Source: Cryptomeria japonica (taxonomy: Eukaryota > Streptophyta > Pinopsida > Cupressales > Cupressaceae). From it: a stretch of DNA of 64,000 bases. Numbering within the stretch: the first letter of the stretch is position 1; every line of letters starts with the position of its first letter. The position numbers and the translations under genes were made by a program. The stretch spans positions 101,660,796 to 101,724,795 of the forward strand of contig NC_081415.1 in assembly GCF_030272615.1 (NCBI RefSeq), in the 5' to 3' direction. Under the pieces are notes generated by a model, which made no database searches, was not told where the DNA came from, and saw nothing but the letters and a program-made list of their open reading frames with translations. Positions 11,390 to 23,138 of the stretch are shown one piece after another.

Positions 11390-11700
11390 ATGATGCAGAT
11401 TGGCATCAAACCGATAGGGACTAACAAAAAAACCTTTTTTCGGCTTGATGAAGGAGAGCTACTGCTCAGAGAGAGTAGTTAGTTGTATGTTATGTTTTGA
11501 TTTTTCACTTCTTTGGCATTTGATGTCAAAGGGGGAGAGATGTCTATGGAAAAACATTGTACTTTGAAGATGTATTTTGGTTTTGGTTATTCTATTTCTA
11601 TTTTTGGTACAAAACTTTGTTTTGATCTATTTAGGGGAGATTGTTGGCATTCTATTTTGGCACTTAGATATTTTTCCATCTAGTGTTGCCGCCAATGCCA
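11390..11700 (+). other. Pre-3'-LTR non-coding region of gag-only copia
   Basis: There is no ORF. The segment matches the region just upstream of the 3' LTR in copia 2 (minus strand, about 60640-60300), including GATGTCAAAGGGGGAGAGAT near 11523-11542. The junction between the gag end and this region, near 11430-11455, marks where pol is missing. Confidence 0.65.
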
Positions 11701-11710
11701 AAGGGGGAGA
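11701..11710 (+). promoter_or_regulatory. Polypurine tract
   Basis: AAGGGGGAGA directly precedes the 3' LTR start (TTGTTTG; TG at 11712). It is the expected plus-strand priming site. Confidence 0.85.
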
Positions 11711-11711
11711 T

Positions 11712-12650
11712 TGTTTGTATTATGGATGACTTTGTCATGTGTTGCATTGGTTTTGTCATTGATGTAAATACTTATCTTTCTGGAGGTCTACATTGTTGAT
11801 TTGGCACTCTAGTTATATTGGTTTGTTGATGAACCGACACATTGTGGTCCCAGTATGGATATTGGCTTATGCACAATTATTGGTATATGTTTCACTGGAA
11901 GCTCAGGGAGTTGGTGATGACTTGTTATCATCTAGAGATCATTTGGTTATGTCGAAGACATGGATTGGATGTTTGCATTTGGTGTTTTTCATATTGGTTT
12001 GATCGGGTTCACATATTTGTCGTAACCGGCAGATAAGTCCAGGTTATGAACTGGCATAGGAAAACATGTTCCAGATCAGCACAACATGATTTGGAAATGA
12101 TTTATTGATTGAATAATGTGTAAATGTATTGAGGATGACATATTGTAGTGCACCAAGGCTTAGTTTGTAATTGATTTAAATGTAATATCTTTTAGGAGCG
12201 GACCTAACCATTAGGTCTTAGGTTTTGTATAAATAATTGTAAGATCTTATTTGGAAGAGTGTGCGTATATTGAAGATTATTGTGAAGAATGAAAATATGC
12301 AGATCCTTGTGTGAATCATATAGATATCATCTGAAGGTTGAAGGAAGGTTGTTAACGGTCATGAAGGTGTTTGGTCCTCATGCACAGAGCTTAAACCGGT
12401 ACTGAAACCAGCATTGAATATGTTAAATTAAATCAGTACATTGTTATTGGATTTAACCATCCAACTGTGTAGTTAGTGTGACTCCTAATTTTGTGATTGA
12501 TAAGTGAGCTCTAGGCGGCTGGCCTTTCTACATGTGCAAACCTCATTATTATATTCACTTACTATTTACATTAGTATCATTTGATTGTGGGTAAGGTTTC
12601 CCACCGTTGTTTTTCCACATCAAAATCTTTGTGTCATGTGTTGTGGATGT
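11712..12650 (+). repeat. 3' LTR of gag-only copia, first part
   Basis: Homologous to 9129 to about 10066. It is interrupted at GTGGATGT by the insertion that begins at 12651. Confidence 0.9.
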
Positions 12651-13467
12651 TGATGCTCTGCAAAAAGGATTAGAAAATCTGTTTGATGGCAACACACACA
12701 AGAGCACAAGAAACAAACGTTAGTGTTAGCAACAAAAGATTATCCTAAACAGGCATATCAAGAGAGATATTAAGCATGAAATAGAAAGCATATAAACATA
12801 AAATGAAATAGCTAATCAAGATGCTCATAGTTGCTCCTCCCTTGTTCCTCTCCTCTCCAAGTCCCAAATGAGTGTAGCTCTCAGCAGCTTTTTGCACTAT
12901 GGATGCTTATGGAGGATTGAGATTTAATACTAAGCTTCAAATATGAAATGAAAAGCTAAATACTATGCTAGAGTAGATAGTGATGCTATGAAAAAGCTCT
13001 ATGCTAATGCCAGTATAACAACAATACTCTAAAATGCTTCTCCTTTGCTTGAGGAGAAGGGTTCTATTTATAGAAGAAATAGGGAAATGAAGGGTTAAGA
13101 TTGAGCAATCTTAACAAGGGTTAGGATTGAAAGTTGGGGATCCATGTGCACAATTGGCACCAATAAAATGGTGACAAGTTTCAACATAGGATTGGGTTGA
13201 GAGAAGAGGTTGGAGGCATTAAAGGCCTGAAAAGACCTCATGGTTATCTAGAAGGTAAGGGTCAAGTCTAAATTAAGATTACCCATTGGATTAAGAGTTA
13301 ATCCAAGGATAAACCTTTGTGCAAATGTTTAAGAGATAATCATGGTCAAAGCATTAATGGCCTGATGAGACCTTTGGGTTGGGTAGAGGTTGAGTCAAAA
13401 CAAATGTTTTAACCATGTGGGAGGGTTTGAGGTAACCATTAATGGTTATTGGAGACTTTGGGGATTA

Positions 13468-13620
13468 AGTGGTTGAAGGTTGAAAGCTTTCAAAGGTTAT
13501 CCAAGACTTTGAGACATTTAGTGGTTGAAGGTTGGAAGCTTTCAAAGGTTATCCAAGACTTTGAGACATTTAGTGGTTGAAGGTTGAAAGCCTTTAATGG
13601 TTATCAAAGACTTTTAGGCT
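13468..13620. repeat. 52-bp tandem repeat, three copies
   Basis: Units beginning AGTGGTTGAAGGTTG start at 13468, 13520 and 13572, a period of 52 bp. The third copy is more diverged. It lies inside the solo LTR. Confidence 0.8.
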
Positions 13621-14079
13621 TTGAGAAGTGACTCCATTTTGCTTAGGAATGTGACAATATTTAGGGGATGGATTAGGCTAATTAGGAAGGGTTTAGAAGA
13701 ATCTAGAAGGGGTTTAGGCATACAAGTGGATTTTGTAGGAAAATGCAAGTGGGAGAAATTTTGGTATTTTCAATTAAAATAAAATCATTTATTTCAATTA
13801 AATGGTGTAATTTGCATTTGGATAAATATTCAAATAAATATTAATTTATTTAAATGAGAAAAATGAAGATAAAGCATTAAAATGCTTGAAGACTTTGAGG
13901 GAAACCATTAAAGGCTTGAAGACTTTAAGGAAAACCATTAAAGTCTTAAGAAGATTATAGAAGGAAGCCATCAAGTTTGAAGACTTTAAAGCCATCAAGT
14001 TTGAATACTTTAAGGGAAACCATTAAAGGTTTCAAGTGGGTGAGGATAAATAGGATTTTAAATAAATAATTTATTTAAA

Positions 14080-14545
14080 ATAGTTGTGCAACTTGCTTTT
14101 GTAGGAAAATGCAAGTGGGTGGAGGATAAAGGTGATTTAAATAAATTATTTATTTAAAATAATTGTGCAACTTGCTTTTGTAGGAAAATGCAAGTGGGTG
14201 GAGGATAAAGGTGATTTAAATAAATGATTTATTTATTTAAATGTGAGAGGTGGGATTTTGGGGGATTTAAATAAATATTAATTTATTTAAATGTGAGAGG
14301 TGGGATTTTGGGGGATTTAAATAAATATTAATTTATTTAAATGTGAGAGAAGATTTAATTAAACAAATATGATTTATTTAAAATAATTGTGCAACTTGCT
14401 TTTGTAGGAAAATACAAGTGGGTGGAGGATAAAGGTGATTTAAATAAATGATTTATTTATTTAAATGTGAGAGGTGGGATTTTGGGGGATTTAAATAAAT
14501 ATTAATTTATTTAAATGTGAGAGAAGATTTAATTAAACAAATATG
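14080..14545. repeat. Compound tandem repeats in solo LTR
   Basis: Two interleaved units recur. One begins TTGTGCAACTTGCTTTTGTA (near 14084, 14162 and 14388). The other is about 50 bp and contains AATGTGAGAGGTGGGATTTTG (near 14240, 14290 and 14466). They account for most of this stretch. Confidence 0.7.
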
Positions 14546-14744
14546 ATTTATTTATTTAATTAATGGTATGAATTTGGTTAAGTGAATTAAATCAAATAAA
14601 TTGAATAATTTATTTAATTAATAGGAGAAGAGGGTTAAGATGAATTAATTAAATATTAATTTAATTAATTATTAATTGATGGTTAAATAATCAAATAAAT
14701 ACTAAGTATTCATTTAATTAAGTGGACAGATTTATGTGACTACA

Positions 14745-14920
14745 GATGTTATTTCTCTTTTCATTTCATGCATTAAGTTGTATCAGTAATACTATAACTA
14801 TTAATCTATTTTACCGACACTGATTTTTAAGTTGGAATAATTTGTTTTGGGTTGCAATTTATTGACAAATGATTCACCCCCCCCCCCCCCCCTCTCAGTT
14901 GTCCTTCCCAGTTCCTAACA
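14745..14920 (+). repeat. 3' LTR of gag-only copia, last part
   Basis: Homologous to the last part of the 5' LTR, including the C-run (about 14877-14892) and the end GTTCCTAACA. It is followed by AGAAAA, the right copy of the flanking repeat. Confidence 0.9.
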
Positions 14921-15645
14921 AGAAAAGGAATTAAATATTTAAGAAATTATTTGATTAATAAGACTATGGGATAGTAGATAGAGGAATAATTATTTGATTA
15001 GAAGACCCATTGACTTATAGATCATTACATAATTATTTATAACAAAAATGAACTTAAATGATGCATCTAACCATGCTAGATAAGTTCTGGTTATATCTCT
15101 GAGTTTCTCAGCTAAACTGATGAAACTGATACTCTGTTTTACTACTAGTTAGGATTGCGCATGTGCAATTGCACACATACACTAACATTCACTCAACAAT
15201 TTGCATACCATCAATCTCTAACTCATTTGCATCTCAAATCGCATCACATAGTTTATAATCCATCGCTAATAAATTTCCCATATATACCCTTATAACTTGT
15301 TCATTATGTTAGCCTTCATAATAAAATTAAACCTATCGGCCTCTGGATCATAAAGAGTATTACAAATTATCCCAATGATCTTGCTTGATGTTGGCCTGGA
15401 ACGCTACCTTCAATTCTTCAAATGACTTTATCGAGTCCCATAATATGAATTATTGGTACCAAGAATAACTGGTTAATAGGTGTAAACCATAGGGTGTATA
15501 CTGGTTGGCCTTATCTAGACAAAATGATAAAGTGATGAATCCAGATGAAGAAATACCATCTTCTGAAGATGAGTTGCCATCAATGAAAACCCAAAATGCA
15601 ATTCACCTTAGAGGGTGACTATCAGATGAGTGTCAATTGCCAACA
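14921..15645 (-). repeat. Copia 3' LTR fragment (minus strand), left limit unclear
   Basis: Read on the minus strand, an LTR start TGTTGGCAATTGACAC lies at 15645, directly after the polypurine tract AAAGGGGGAGATT (15646-15658). The LTR extends toward lower coordinates, but no second copy lies in the window, so its end is unknown. The first part (14921 to about 15050) may be unrelated AT-rich flank. No coding sequence is seen. Confidence 0.55.
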
Positions 15646-15925
15646 ATCTCCCCCTTTGGCATTGATGGAAACACTCATGTGAAAAATGATATTACCTCTG
15701 ATTACTCCCCCTTTCCTATATATCCATGTGGCTATTTACATTTGTACACTCCTCCTGTGATATACATTCATTTTTCACTGTACTCCTCCCCCTTTGACAT
15801 CAATGACAAAGTTGGGTGAATATATACAAGAAAATATATACAAGTCAATTACACATATATACCGGTCCCTACACATATTTCAAAATGTCTACATACAAAG
15901 TCTTCAAAAATTAATAGTAAGTATC
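15646..15925 (-). promoter_or_regulatory. Repeated polypurine-like tracts before a copia 3' LTR
   Basis: On the minus strand this stretch holds three G-rich tracts: AAAGGGGGAGATT next to the LTR (15646-15658), AAAGGGGGAGTAA near 15702-15712, and GATGTCAAAGGGGGAGGAG near 15786-15804. Similar multiple tracts precede the 3' LTRs of the other copia elements in the window. Multiple polypurine tracts are a known trait of Sireviruses. Confidence 0.6.
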
Positions 15926-16912
15926 TCATCCTTGCTTAAGTGAATCTAGAATGGAGTTGAACCTATTCAAGAGACTAGCATAGTATTCAATGGCTTGGGA
16001 TTCTATTGGATCCTCCTACTGCATATTTTCTATACACTCTATTTTGTGACAAAGCAAGTTATCTAACTGGGGACCTATGAAGTTTTGGAGCCTTGTGGCT
16101 CATCTTATCATATTGTCCCTCTCCTTTTCTAATTTCAATATTTGATCCATGACTGCCAAAACTAGACCTTCAAGAGAACTAGTTAGGATTGCTGCCAGAT
16201 TGTAAGAATGAGAAATCTGAAGCAATTGGCCTTTATAATCCATAATTTGCTTGTCTAGGGAGGTAGTGAGCTTTGAAAAATCTAGACAAGTTTTGTATAC
16301 TTTACCTCCTTCCACTAAAGCTTCATCAATAGACTGTAGACATGTATGAAGTTTTTCATTTTCAGTTGATATCATCTGCAAAAATGTTTGTTTCCTAGCC
16401 TCAACAAATTTTTCCCTAGCCTCAAGTGTAGATATTTTGACCAAAGAATCATATTGTTTAGGATTATACTCAATTATTTGTTGAAGCTTCCCAGAAGAGC
16501 TCGATCTCTCATCTTCTTGAAATTCTAGTACAAGCCGGTTCAAAACTTTAAAAGTGGACTGTATCAATTTCCTGTCATTGGATTCTTTTTGAGCTAACTC
16601 TTGACTCACCTAAGCTTGGAGTGCAGCGGTAGCCAAGACCTTTTTTGCCAATGACATCAAGTGATAAGGCTTGTCAAAACTAAGAGAGAATCCTCACACT
16701 TTCCCTTTATCTTGTGTTAATGATGTGTTAATTTCCAATCTTGAAGGGAAATCTAACTCTATCCTCTTGTCTTTATCTTCAACAGAGGGCTTTAGGGGTG
16801 TATTTGTTGATTCCTTTTTTGTTGAAGTCTGTACCTCATGTGCACTAGTGGTGGTGTAGGAGCACCTCATCAACAAGCTATTCATTACCCTAAGGATGAA
16901 TACTAGGATCAT
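15926..16912 (-). pseudogene. Coiled-coil extra ORF at a copia 3' end
   Basis: I do not recognise the protein. One minus-strand frame runs from about 16912 to about 15926 with stops at 16694 (TGA), about 16611 (TAG), 16100 (TGA) and about 16020 (TAG), all compatible with C-to-T decay of CGA or CAG. The longest open piece (16100-16609) is rich in Glu, Lys, Gln and Leu with coiled-coil character (for example TLEAREKFVEARKQTFLQMI). There is no zinc knuckle and no polymerase motif. It sits between the missing pol and the polypurine tracts of a copia 3' end, where Sireviruses carry an envelope-like or accessory ORF, so that is a possible identity (inference). The upstream end is lost near 16912, where chromovirus 1 begins. 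Confidence 0.55.
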
Positions 16913-18134
16913 TAGGGTGTCTTAGTGTGTCCTATGTTTCATGTATGCAAATAAACCCCACCATGTAAGCCCATGTCACCAATTAGGCAATTTGAGAAGC
17001 CATTTGGGACAATGCGATAAAAAGGGGTAATAGATGGTCTAGATTTGTGTTTCATAAGTTTTAGACATGTTTTATGTGTGTTTGGTTGGTCCATGTATGT
17101 GGATCCCAACCTTAGAGAGTATGACATTTTTTTGTGCAAAATTGCAACTTTTGAGTGCAAAAGTGCAACTTTTTGTAAATCGGTTGGGAGAAGCCTTTCA
17201 ATGGCTCCAACCTACTCCAAATTTGGTGGGAAACCATTGGAGAGTTTTATAATCCTCATGGGATTGATTCCCAAGGTTGGTGATGTTGGAGTTAGAGTTC
17301 TAAGAAGCAATAATACACAAAATACTATAGTTTTCCCAGAAATCCTGAGTTTGCAGGAGTTGCACGTGCTTGTACGGATTGATTTGAATCCCACCATCCA
17401 TGGAGTAGATAGAGAGATGAAATAGATTTATTTTGGTGGATATTTAAGGTCTTAACTATTCCAGAGTAGAGAGAACCCTCCATTATCCTGACTATAACCC
17501 AAAAATTGAGGGTTTGGAGAGGGTTTTGAACAAAAATGGCCTTATCTTGCACTGCAGTCCATTAGAAGACTCTTCCTTTGGAGGGATGTAGGATAAGCCA
17601 TTTTAATTTAGTGTTTTCATGGTTTTCTATAAGGGAAATTTTGTTGTGTGGAGAAAGGAACAAGATTAGGTAGGCATCTCTATGTGACTACCTAGGACAC
17701 AATTCAGGACAATCATCATAAGTTGTCATAGCAGTGGATTCCAGGCATGCAACCCTGGAATTATAGGTTTCTCACTATCTCCCACGTGCCCATAATTTTT
17801 TTTTTCATTTGGTGTATCGGTAAAGGTAGTTGCTTTGGAAAATAGGACTAATTGCCCCTATTAGGTCTCTTAGCCTCTGAAGGGAACAGGCCTTGTATTT
17901 GTAGATCTAGCCAAACCATTTTGGGGATCAAGACAACTTCCAAAAGGGTGTCTGAAATGGTAATTTTTTTGTATGGGTGTGTGGAACATTTTGAAGATAA
18001 GATTCATTCTATCGTCAAATAGGTCTACAAACCGAGGGTGTAGGTTTACAAAGGAGGTATAAGGAATTGACATTCTAAACCAAAACCAGTGTTTGAAAGA
18101 GTCCTTAGATGACATGTGGTGGTCAACTTCATCA
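16913..18134 (+). repeat. Putative 5' LTR of chromovirus 1, start unclear
   Basis: The right end is fixed by CA at 18133-18134, two bases before the primer site. The left end is not fixed, because no second copy is present and several TG dinucleotides near 16917-16960 could be the start. Short open frames on both strands (for example 17045-17425) lack motifs. Confidence 0.55.
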
Positions 18135-18136
18135 AG

Positions 18137-18147
18137 TGGTATCAGAG
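18137..18147 (+). promoter_or_regulatory. Primer binding site, initiator Met tRNA
   Basis: TGGTATCAGAG follows the presumed LTR end. It supports plus orientation and fixes the 5' LTR boundary of chromovirus 1. Confidence 0.8.
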
Positions 18148-18223
18148 AAAAGGAGTGTCCTTTTGTAATGCCCCGCTAGGAAACCCCGAAGGGATAAAGC
18201 TAAAATGCACAAATGGAGTGCAA

Positions 18224-18250
18224 ATATATATATATATATATATATATATT
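18224..18250. repeat. TA dinucleotide array
   Basis: A run of TA repeats near the start of the 4.3-kb insertion. Confidence 0.9.
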
Positions 18251-18399
18251 TAAATATAAGACATAACCTTAAGATACATTGATCCAATTAAGCAGGGCAA
18301 CTTAATTACATGTTATTACTTAAACACATGGATATAATTTGTTCAGTAATTTAAACTTGTAGATAATAGGACGCGCTCATCCATTATGGTTGGAGATGA

Positions 18400-18965
18400 G
18401 TCTAACATGAGGGAGTTTACCCATAGCATTTAAAACATAGATAACATATGAATTCCTCCATTAAGGTTAAAATCTAGATATCTAGATGGGCTCATCCAAT
18501 TTAGTTAAAATATAGCTAATATGATGAGGTTCATTTATTAAGGTTAAAATGTAAATAACCTAATGAGTTCATCCATTATAGTTAAAATATAGCTAATAAG
18601 GTGAAGTTCATTTATTAAGGTTAGAAAGGGTAAATAACCAAATGAGTTCATTCATTATAGTTGTAATACAACTAATAAGATGAAGTTCACATATTAAGGT
18701 TAAAATGTAAATAACATAATGAAGTTCATCCATTAGGGTTAAAATATAGATAGCTTGATGAGTCCATCCATTTTAGTTACAATATAACTAATATGATGAA
18801 GTTCATCTATTAAGATTAAAATGTAAATAACTAAATGAGTTCATCCATTAGTTAAAATATAGCTAATAAGATGAAGTTTATTTATTAAGGTTAAAATGTA
18901 AATAACATAATGAAGTTCATCCATTATAATTATAAATTAGGTAATATGACGAGTTCATCCAATAA
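18400..18965. repeat. Degenerate ~39-bp tandem repeat
   Basis: Alternating half-units (TTCATCCATTATAGTTAAAA and TTCATTTATTAAGGTTAAAA types) recur with a period near 39 bp, or about 78 bp for the pair. The AGCTAAT or AACTAAT landmark falls at 18514, 18591, 18670, 18787 and 18861. There are roughly 14 half-units. Confidence 0.7.
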
Positions 18966-20264
18966 TTATTATCCATTCATTACGTTCAATTTTACATTAA
19001 ACCCATGCCATGCATCTTGTTCCAAAATGCACTATAATTTCATCATAACTAATGAGTTCTTTTCATGCATACTTATTTTCATTAACATTAACCAAATACA
19101 TTCCTTCATGATCTAATTTTTTGCATTTAAGAGATGACTACATACATGCATTACGATAAATCTCATCTAATCCACTTAAACACTCTATCAAAATGCATCC
19201 ATACATGCTAACACTAAACATAATACATAAGAACAAAAGCATCACATAAAACCAAAATGGTATCGAAGTTCACCCCTAATGGGCTACATCTCCGGGTCTT
19301 CTCAACTGCAAGACCCCTCTGATCATTAAATAAGTTAAGGGTACATAAGGTTCACGTCTTTTACAATCCTGTCATTTAGGCGAACATAACCAATATACAA
19401 ATGACCACTTCAGTCAATAAATACATAAATGATCCCTACATAGAATGGATCCAACTAAACATATTAAAAGAAAGTACAAAGGTCCATTGCCCGACAGTAC
19501 TCTAACTAGAGACCTAACTCACTATGGCTAGAGACTGAAGACATAAACAGGTATCCACATATCAACCATACGATAGGGTCCAAACAAACATATCAAAACC
19601 TTGTCATTACTTAAACAAAAGTGAATACGAAAATTAAACTTGCATAGGCAATAACCGGAAAAGAACAATCTTCTTTCCTATTTGTTTAAACAGTAAAAGT
19701 TGATCAAGTTTTCTAAAAGATCTAAGTTTTCCAAATTATATTAACAGAAAAATCACCATGAGAAGGTGAATACAATACCACATTTGCAATAATGCTATTT
19801 GTCTATTTCTCCTTATAGTGGAAAAAATATATCTAAACCATTTATTTCACTAAATGAAAATATCATTCACTTACCAATTCTCCAATCAAAACTTTATTAA
19901 TTTTCCAATAATTGTATTAGCATATTATTTAAATTTTCACAATATCCAATAATAATTATTTCATTTTCCAATTACTCCTATACTTTAGTATTCCATTTCT
20001 AGATTTCCCAGATGACCTATAACATTCAAATCCAAAAATAATATATCCTTGGATAATAAATTATTTTAAACATCACCGAATAATAAATATAATTTATTTC
20101 AAAAAAAATTCCAATAAAAAATATTATTCTATCTATTCTCAAAGAGTATTCCCTCATTAAAATAGATACCCAAATTAAATATTAATCATTATATATTTAT
20201 TAGTCCCTGGATAATAAAATATAAACAATTAATAATTTAATAATTCACAATGTCAAATTAAACA

Positions 20265-20268
<4 letters not shown>

Positions 20269-20310
<42 letters not shown>
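20269..20310. repeat. TA dinucleotide array
   Basis: A TA run of about 40 bp inside the 4.3-kb insertion. Confidence 0.9.
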
Positions 20311-20314
<4 letters not shown>

Positions 20315-20594
20315 CCTCCATTAATAAAATATATATTAATAATGACTTAATAATACGTAGCTTCCAAATTAACTATTAATTAATATATATTTATTAACCT
20401 TCATTAATAAAAATGTATATATTAATAATAATTAATAAATAAATTAAAAAAACTATAAAAACAAACTTTACCTAAAATAAGTTTTTTTTTTTTTTTTTTT
20501 AAAAAGAACTTTTTAAAAAAAAGAAGGGAGACCACTGAGGGGCCCACCTCCCATCACGGGAGAGGTGGGAAGCCCTCGTAGCTCCCCCGCGACA

Positions 20595-20690
20595 CCACTA
20601 TGGATGTAGGTCCTTGCAGCCACTATGGACATAGGTGCCCCTGCGGCCACTATGAATGCAGGTCCTTGCGGCCACTGTGTGGTCGTGACA
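20595..20690. repeat. 25-27 bp GC-rich minisatellite
   Basis: Units starting CCACTATGGA or close variants lie at 20595, 20620, 20647 and 20672 (spacings 25, 27 and 25), each followed by an AGGT...TTGC or AGGTGCCCC tail. They sit in a GC-rich island (about 20520-20770) that contrasts with the AT-rich surroundings. An equivalent island is present in the 4.1-kb insertion. Confidence 0.75.
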
Positions 20691-22168
20691 CTACGGAAAT
20701 CCCGCAGGGAGAAGGGGAAAGGGAGGCGGCGTGAGTCGAGCCTCGACTCCTCTGCTCGCCAAACCTTAGCCCCAAATAAAATTTAAACTTCGTTTTCATT
20801 ATAACATTTGATATTAAATCAAATCAATGACCCCAATAAAAATAAAATAATAACAAACTAAAACCCCCAAAAAATTTTCATTCACAATCCCATACAGAGA
20901 CTGAAATATAATTTTCCAGAATGTTCAAAACAACAATATGGTGAATTTTCCCAGCAAGTTCATGATTTTCCAAATACTCAATAACTTTCAGATAGGCAAG
21001 ATTTGCTCAACCACAAAACCATTTAAACAATCTTGACCCAAAAACAACCAATATTCTCAAAACTAAAACTTAAATTTTAAGAACATTCATAGATTTTTAA
21101 ACCAGAATTTCATGAGGAAGAACCAAACACAATTTTTTTTTTATTTAACAATGAAATAAAAAGGTAAACAAGAACCCTACCTCTTTTAGCATTCCTGGCA
21201 AGATTTTTGAAGAAGAGCTTAACCTACAGCTGTAGAAATCCGTCCTTCCCAAAATCCCCAATTTTCTCCATCCAAAAATATTTTTCCCCAAAAAAAAATC
21301 AACAACCCCAAAATATTTTCCAACCTAGGTTAAATGGAATGAAATTTGACCTAATTTTCTAATTTCGAATTTTAAACATCTTTTTAAATAAAAGAAAGAA
21401 AAATCATTCTTTTCAACTATTCAATTAATCTAACTTGCTTTTCTAATAAAAATTAAAATGCTTCTATCTCATTTAATTTTAATTTTCTCAATATTAACAA
21501 GCTAACATTTATATTTTGCAATATTGATGAGGGTAAAATATTTTAATTAAATTAATTTCCCAAAATTAATCTTTCACACTATATCAAATATATATATAAA
21601 TTAAACTTGCTTTTCTAATAAAATTGATTTTCTTAAATAATTAAAATTAACCTTTCTATTCCAAAAAACAAAAAGGGATTAAATTATTTCTATTTTGAAT
21701 AACTTTAAATCCTCTTTTTTTTAAATGCAAAAACTAAATAAATTCACGATTTTAAATTAACCATTAAATTAAACTTGCTAAAAACATAAATAGAGTGATC
21801 TTTTTAATTAATGATTAATCACATCAAAGAACCTATTTATTTTAATTCCTCAATTACTAATGCGTAAATGAACACATTAAATCAAATTAAATGCTTAGGA
21901 TGAATACTCAATTTTACCACACGCAAGGCACACAAACCAACAAAACCAACCAATTACAGGACCCGCAAACCCAAATGAAAAGGGAAACTGATGAACCATA
22001 GGTGATGCTCACTTGAGCGTGACTAGGGTAAGATGAGGGTTTTACGACCACCTAATCCAAATACTAAGGATGAGAGAGGTATACTCAACCTTGCGAATCC
22101 TGATGAAGACGAACCTCGCACCTAGGTGATACTGTACCTGTAATCTCTTGCAACCAGGAGTCACACAA

Positions 22169-22275
<107 letters not shown>

Positions 22276-22532
22276 GAAGGTGTTAGCTCGAGATTAATAA
22301 CAAGAATTAGGTGAACAATTAAACTTACATAAGAATCGATGCAAAAGCACATTAATAGGTATGCATGATAATCACAATATCTGACTACAACATTACACCA
22401 CGGTAAATCAACTATTCAAGAATGCCATATAAAAAAAAAAGTTAACCAAGGTCAAACCGGTTTTACCAAGCTGACTAGGGTAGGGGCACTACACCTTTGG
22501 AAGAAGAAGAGTCCCATGAGGCACCTTCAAGA

Positions 22533-23138
22533 ATGACCAATGCGGAGTTGAATGTCCTGGTGAAGAAGTAGATGGCAGAGAGAAGAGTAGTCAGGGCTGA
22601 GAATTAGGCCTTGACAAATGAGATAGACCAGTTGAAGGACAAAGTGGAGAGGGGAGCAAGAGACTCTGGAGAAGAAGGGGATGAAGAGGAGATCCCTATG
22701 CAAGAAGATCTAGAGGTACTTGTAGACTAGAGACCCCTGATGAGTGTCCTCAAGTCCATGGAAAGAAGAACAATGGATGTAAAGATGGATCTACCAGTAT
22801 TTGCAGGCAAGATGGAGCCTGATATAGTGATAGAGTGGATAGACTCCTTGGACAATTTCTTTGAGAGTGAAGACATACCAGACCACCAAAGGATGAAGAT
22901 GACCCAATCCAAAATGAAAGGGGTTGCACTGACTTGGTGGACTTTCATCCAAGATGAGAGGGTGAAAGAGGGAAAGAGAAGAGTAGCTACATGGAAGAAG
23001 ATGATGGCTTTGGTGAAAGAAGCCTATGTCCCAATGGACTACAATATCCAATTGCATAGGAGGAGACAAAATTTGAAACAAAAGGAGATAGACATGAGTT
23101 CCTATACCGAGGAGTTCATGAAGTTGTGTGTGAGGACT
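22533..23138 (+). pseudogene. Chromovirus 1 gag, first part
   Basis: This is gypsy gag. The frame opens at ATG 22533 (MTNAELNVLVKK), a charged helical start also seen in chromovirus 2, with stops near 22569, 22605 and 22728. The core includes LPVFAGKMEPDIVIEWIDSL, MKGVALTWWTFIQD and SYTEEFMKL, matching the retrotransposon gag core that forms the capsid. It is cut at 23138, in a Cys-Val-Arg-Thr context, by the 4.1-kb insertion and resumes in the same phase after 27290. The GGACT duplication flanks the break. Confidence 0.85.

Larger units (their letters stand above)
12651..14744. mobile_element. 2.1-kb solo-LTR-like insertion with 5-bp target duplication
   Basis: The insertion begins TGATGCTCTGC and ends GTGACTACA. 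It is flanked by GATGT on both sides (12646-12650 and 14745-14749) and splits an LTR whose uninterrupted copy is at 9129-10237. It has TG...CA ends, a TATA-like CTATTTATAGAAG near 13065 and no coding capacity, primer site or second terminal repeat, so a solo LTR is the simplest reading. Internal tandem repeats are listed separately. Confidence 0.8.
9129..14920 (+). mobile_element. Gag-only copia element (TR-GAG-like), nested insertion in 3' LTR
   Basis: This is a structurally complete but non-autonomous copia element: 5' LTR 9129-10237, primer site 10241-10252, gag 10296-11389, polypurine tract 11701-11710, and 3' LTR 11712-12650 plus 14745-14920. The flanks carry the same hexamer AGAAAA (9123-9128 and 14921-14926). 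The internal region is only about 1.5 kb, with no protease, integrase, RT or RNase H. Copia 2 at 59235 onward (opposite strand) shares the LTR, gag end and pre-LTR region but keeps pol, so this copy looks like an internal deletion derivative that would have needed proteins in trans (inference). Confidence 0.85.

Noticed and set aside
16939-17552. Overlapping short ORFs on both strands
   Set aside because: They lie within the putative chromovirus 1 LTR, lack motifs and overlap each other.
18400-18965. Possible CRISPR-like array from regular repeats
   Set aside because: Units are degenerate and directly adjoining, without unique spacers, in a plant LTR-like element.
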